DNA of 64,000 nt from positions 558,001 to 622,000 of the forward strand of contig NZ_MKIM01000027.1 in assembly GCF_001939045.1 (NCBI RefSeq). Direction: 5' to 3'. Under the pieces are notes generated by a model. That model saw nothing but the letters and a program-made list of their open reading frames with translations, had not been told where the DNA came from and made no database searches. The stretch's first letter is position 1, and each line of letters begins with the position of its first letter. Of the stretch, positions 62,534 to 64,000 are shown piece after piece. This stretch comes from Rhizobium oryziradicis (GTDB lineage Bacteria; Pseudomonadota; Alphaproteobacteria; Rhizobiales; Rhizobiaceae). The position numbers were made by a program, and so were the translations under genes.

Positions 62534-64000
62534 TCAGCCCTTGGGCTTGAAGCTCTTTTTCTTGGCTCCGCTTGCCGGGCCATCAAACTTGCCCTTTGGC
62601 TTACCAGCATAGGCTGGCTTGTCACCCTTGCCTGCGAAGGCGGGCTTTGCGGGCTTGTCCCAGCTGCGACCCTCGCCAGCGACATAAGGCTTTTTCTTCG
62701 GCTTGGCTTCGCCCCACACATCGGCATCGACCTTGGCCAGCTCGTCCTTGTAGACGCGGCGTTCAGACGATTCAGCCTTTTTGGCGTAGGGCTTCTTTTC
62801 ACCGTAAGGCTTGGCATCGCCGCGCGGCTTGCGATCGGCAAAATCCGAATCGTCGCGCGGTGGGCGGGCGGTGCGTTCCTTTGGCGGCGCATTGAAATCA
62901 GGCATGCCGGGCAATTGCTTGACTGTAATGCCACGCTCCAGCGATTTGTTGGGGCCAAGGGCTGTCAGGAACTTATCCAGATGGGCCTGGGAGATTTCCA
63001 CAAAGGTCTCTTCCGGCTGCATCTTGATAGCACCAATTTCGTTCTTGGTGATATTGCCGTTGCGGCACAGCATCGGGATCAGCCAACGCGGTTCAGCGCT
63101 CTGGCGACGACCGATGGATAGCGAAAACCAGACGCTTGGGCCAAACTCGCTGCGCGGACGCGAAGGCGTGTTGGGCTCATAGGTGTCGCCTTCTCGGCGC
63201 TCGCGGGCGGGTGTCACCTTGACTTCCATCAGGTCTTCCGGTGCCGAGCGCGTGCTGCGGTAGCCACGCAGGAAAGCAGCGGCAACCTTTTCAGCGCCGT
63301 GAGCTTCCAAAAGGCGGGCAACCGTTGCGGCTTCGTCCTCGGTGATCTTTTCCTGGAAGACGGGATCTGCCATCAGGCGTTCGTCGTCGCGGGCCAGAAC
63401 TTCGTCGGCCGATGGCGGAGCAACCCAGGCCGGCTGCACATTGGCACCACCCAGAATGCGCTCTGCCTTGCGGCGCTGGCTCATCGGCACAACCAGAGCC
63501 GAGACGCCCTTGTTACCGGCGCGGCCAGTACGGCCAGAGCGGTGCAAAAGGGTTTCAGAATTGGTAGGGAGATCGGCGTGGATCACCAGCTCAAGGCCGG
63601 GAAGGTCGATACCGCGGGCGGCAACGTCGGTGGCAACACACACACGGGCGCGGCCATCACGCATGGCTTGCAGGGCGTGGGTACGCTCATTTTGCGACAG
63701 TTCACCAGACAGAGCCACAACCGAGAAGCCGCGATTGTGCAGGCGGGCGGTCAGGTGATTGACGTTGGCGCGGGTGGAGCAAAACACAATCGCATTGCGG
63801 GCTTCATAGAAGCGCAGCGCGTTGATAATCGCATTTTCCTTGTCGGCCGGGGCCGTCAGCATGGCGCGATATTCAATATCGACGTGCTGCTTGCGTTCCG
63901 ACACAGTCTCTATGCGCTTGGCATTGCGCTGATAGCTCTTGGCGAGATCGGCAATCGAGCGCGGCACAGTGGCCGAGAACATCAATGTGCGGCGTTCATC
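62534..64000 (-). CDS. DEAD-box RNA helicase with DbpA-type RNA-binding domain (N-terminus cut by window edge)
   Basis: The visible 488 residues begin just before motif III (MFSATVPRSI) and include motif IV-VI blocks (NAIVFCSTRANVNHL, VCVATDVAARGIDLPGLELV, LHRSGRTGRAG). A DbpA-like RRM domain follows (VWFSLSIGRRQSAEPRWLIP to PEETFVEI), then a very Lys/Gly/Arg-rich, disordered tail (GDKPAYAGKPKGKFDGPASG, ending KKKSFKPKG). The DEAD motif itself lies beyond the right edge. DbpA-type domains direct helicases to 23S rRNA or other structured RNA; this tail resembles long-tailed rhizobial helicases. Confidence 0.93.
   Translation of the reverse strand, partial: DERRTLMFSATVPRSIADLAKSYQRNAKRIETVSERKQHVDIEYRAMLTAPADKENAIINALRFYEARNAIVFCSTRANVNHLTARLHNRGFSVVALSGELSQNERTHALQAMRDGRARVCVATDVAARGIDLPGLELVIHADLPTNSETLLHRSGRTGRAGNKGVSALVVPMSQRRKAERILGGANVQPAWVAPPSADEVLARDDERLMADPVFQEKITEDEAATVARLLEAHGAEKVAAAFLRGYRSTRSAPEDLMEVKVTPARERREGDTYEPNTPSRPRSEFGPSVWFSLSIGRRQSAEPRWLIPMLCRNGNITKNEIGAIKMQPEETFVEISQAHLDKFLTALGPNKSLERGITVKQLPGMPDFNAPPKERTARPPRDDSDFADRKPRGDAKPYGEKKPYAKKAESSERRVYKDELAKVDADVWGEAKPKKKPYVAGEGRSWDKPAKPAFAGKGDKPAYAGKPKGKFDGPASGAKKKSFKPKG

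Overview
The window looks like a chromosomal segment of an alphaproteobacterium of the order Rhizobiales, most likely family Rhizobiaceae (Agrobacterium/Rhizobium/Allorhizobium relatives). The basis is the gene content and protein style: a rhizobial division/cell-wall (dcw) order mraZ-rsmH-ftsL-ftsI-murE-murF-mraY-murD-ftsW-murG-murC-murB-ddlB-ftsQ-ftsA-ftsZ-lpxC-bamD-recN-ligA, an FtsZ with a long Ala/Pro/Gln linker ending in [12 protein letters not shown], btaAB betaine-lipid genes, and a PPi-type phosphofructokinase. The genus cannot be fixed from sequence reading alone.

Layout. 1-6.2 kb: a TPP enzyme cut by the left edge, an EamA-type exporter, an alpha/beta hydrolase, a secreted RNase T2 and the ribosome-associated ABC-F ATPase EttA. 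6.2-9.3 kb: a repeat- and hairpin-rich intergenic island followed by a chemoreceptor whose last residues resemble a CheR/CheB docking tail. 9.4-11.4 kb: an ArsR-methyltransferase regulator coupled to metF behind a palindromic operator. 11.4-13.7 kb: a 25-residue membrane microprotein (my call, not a recognised gene) and a cysteine hydrolase/GlxA-type regulator pair. 13.8-25.2 kb: an accessory metabolic and envelope region with five peptidoglycan-cleaving enzymes (MltB-like, GH25, two SLT proteins, an amidase), the btaAB operon behind a candidate Pho box, a serine hydrolase, a LysE-like protein, PPi-phosphofructokinase and a J-domain protein. 25.3-27.7 kb: a DJ-1/PfpI protein, a FAD oxidoreductase and the RNase P RNA gene.

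27.9-57.7 kb is the dcw cluster and its rhizobial extension. It starts with an array of four 10-nt-spaced TGGGN boxes (read on the minus strand) that should be the MraZ operator. Genes are tightly packed, often overlapping by 1-4 bp. MurE, MurF, MraY, MurD, MurG, MurC and MurB make and export the lipid II precursor; DdlB supplies D-Ala-D-Ala; FtsL, FtsI, FtsW, FtsQ, FtsA and FtsZ form the divisome; LpxC starts lipid A synthesis and BamD assembles outer-membrane proteins. One MHS-family transporter on the opposite strand splits the cluster between murB and ddlB. RecN, a cardiolipin synthase, an EEP-family protein and LigA follow.

57.8-64 kb: a large unusual protein with a sulfotransferase-like P-loop domain, a ~300-residue coiled coil and C-terminal NPLxHYxxxGxxEGR repeats; a YkgJ-type cysteine-cluster protein; a BCCT transporter; and a DEAD-box helicase with a DbpA-type RNA-binding domain, cut by the right edge. 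No tRNA, CRISPR array, insertion sequence or phage gene was seen. The least explained items are the sulfotransferase/coiled-coil/repeat protein, the 25-residue microprotein, the hairpin between murF and mraY, and the repeat island at 6.2-6.7 kb.
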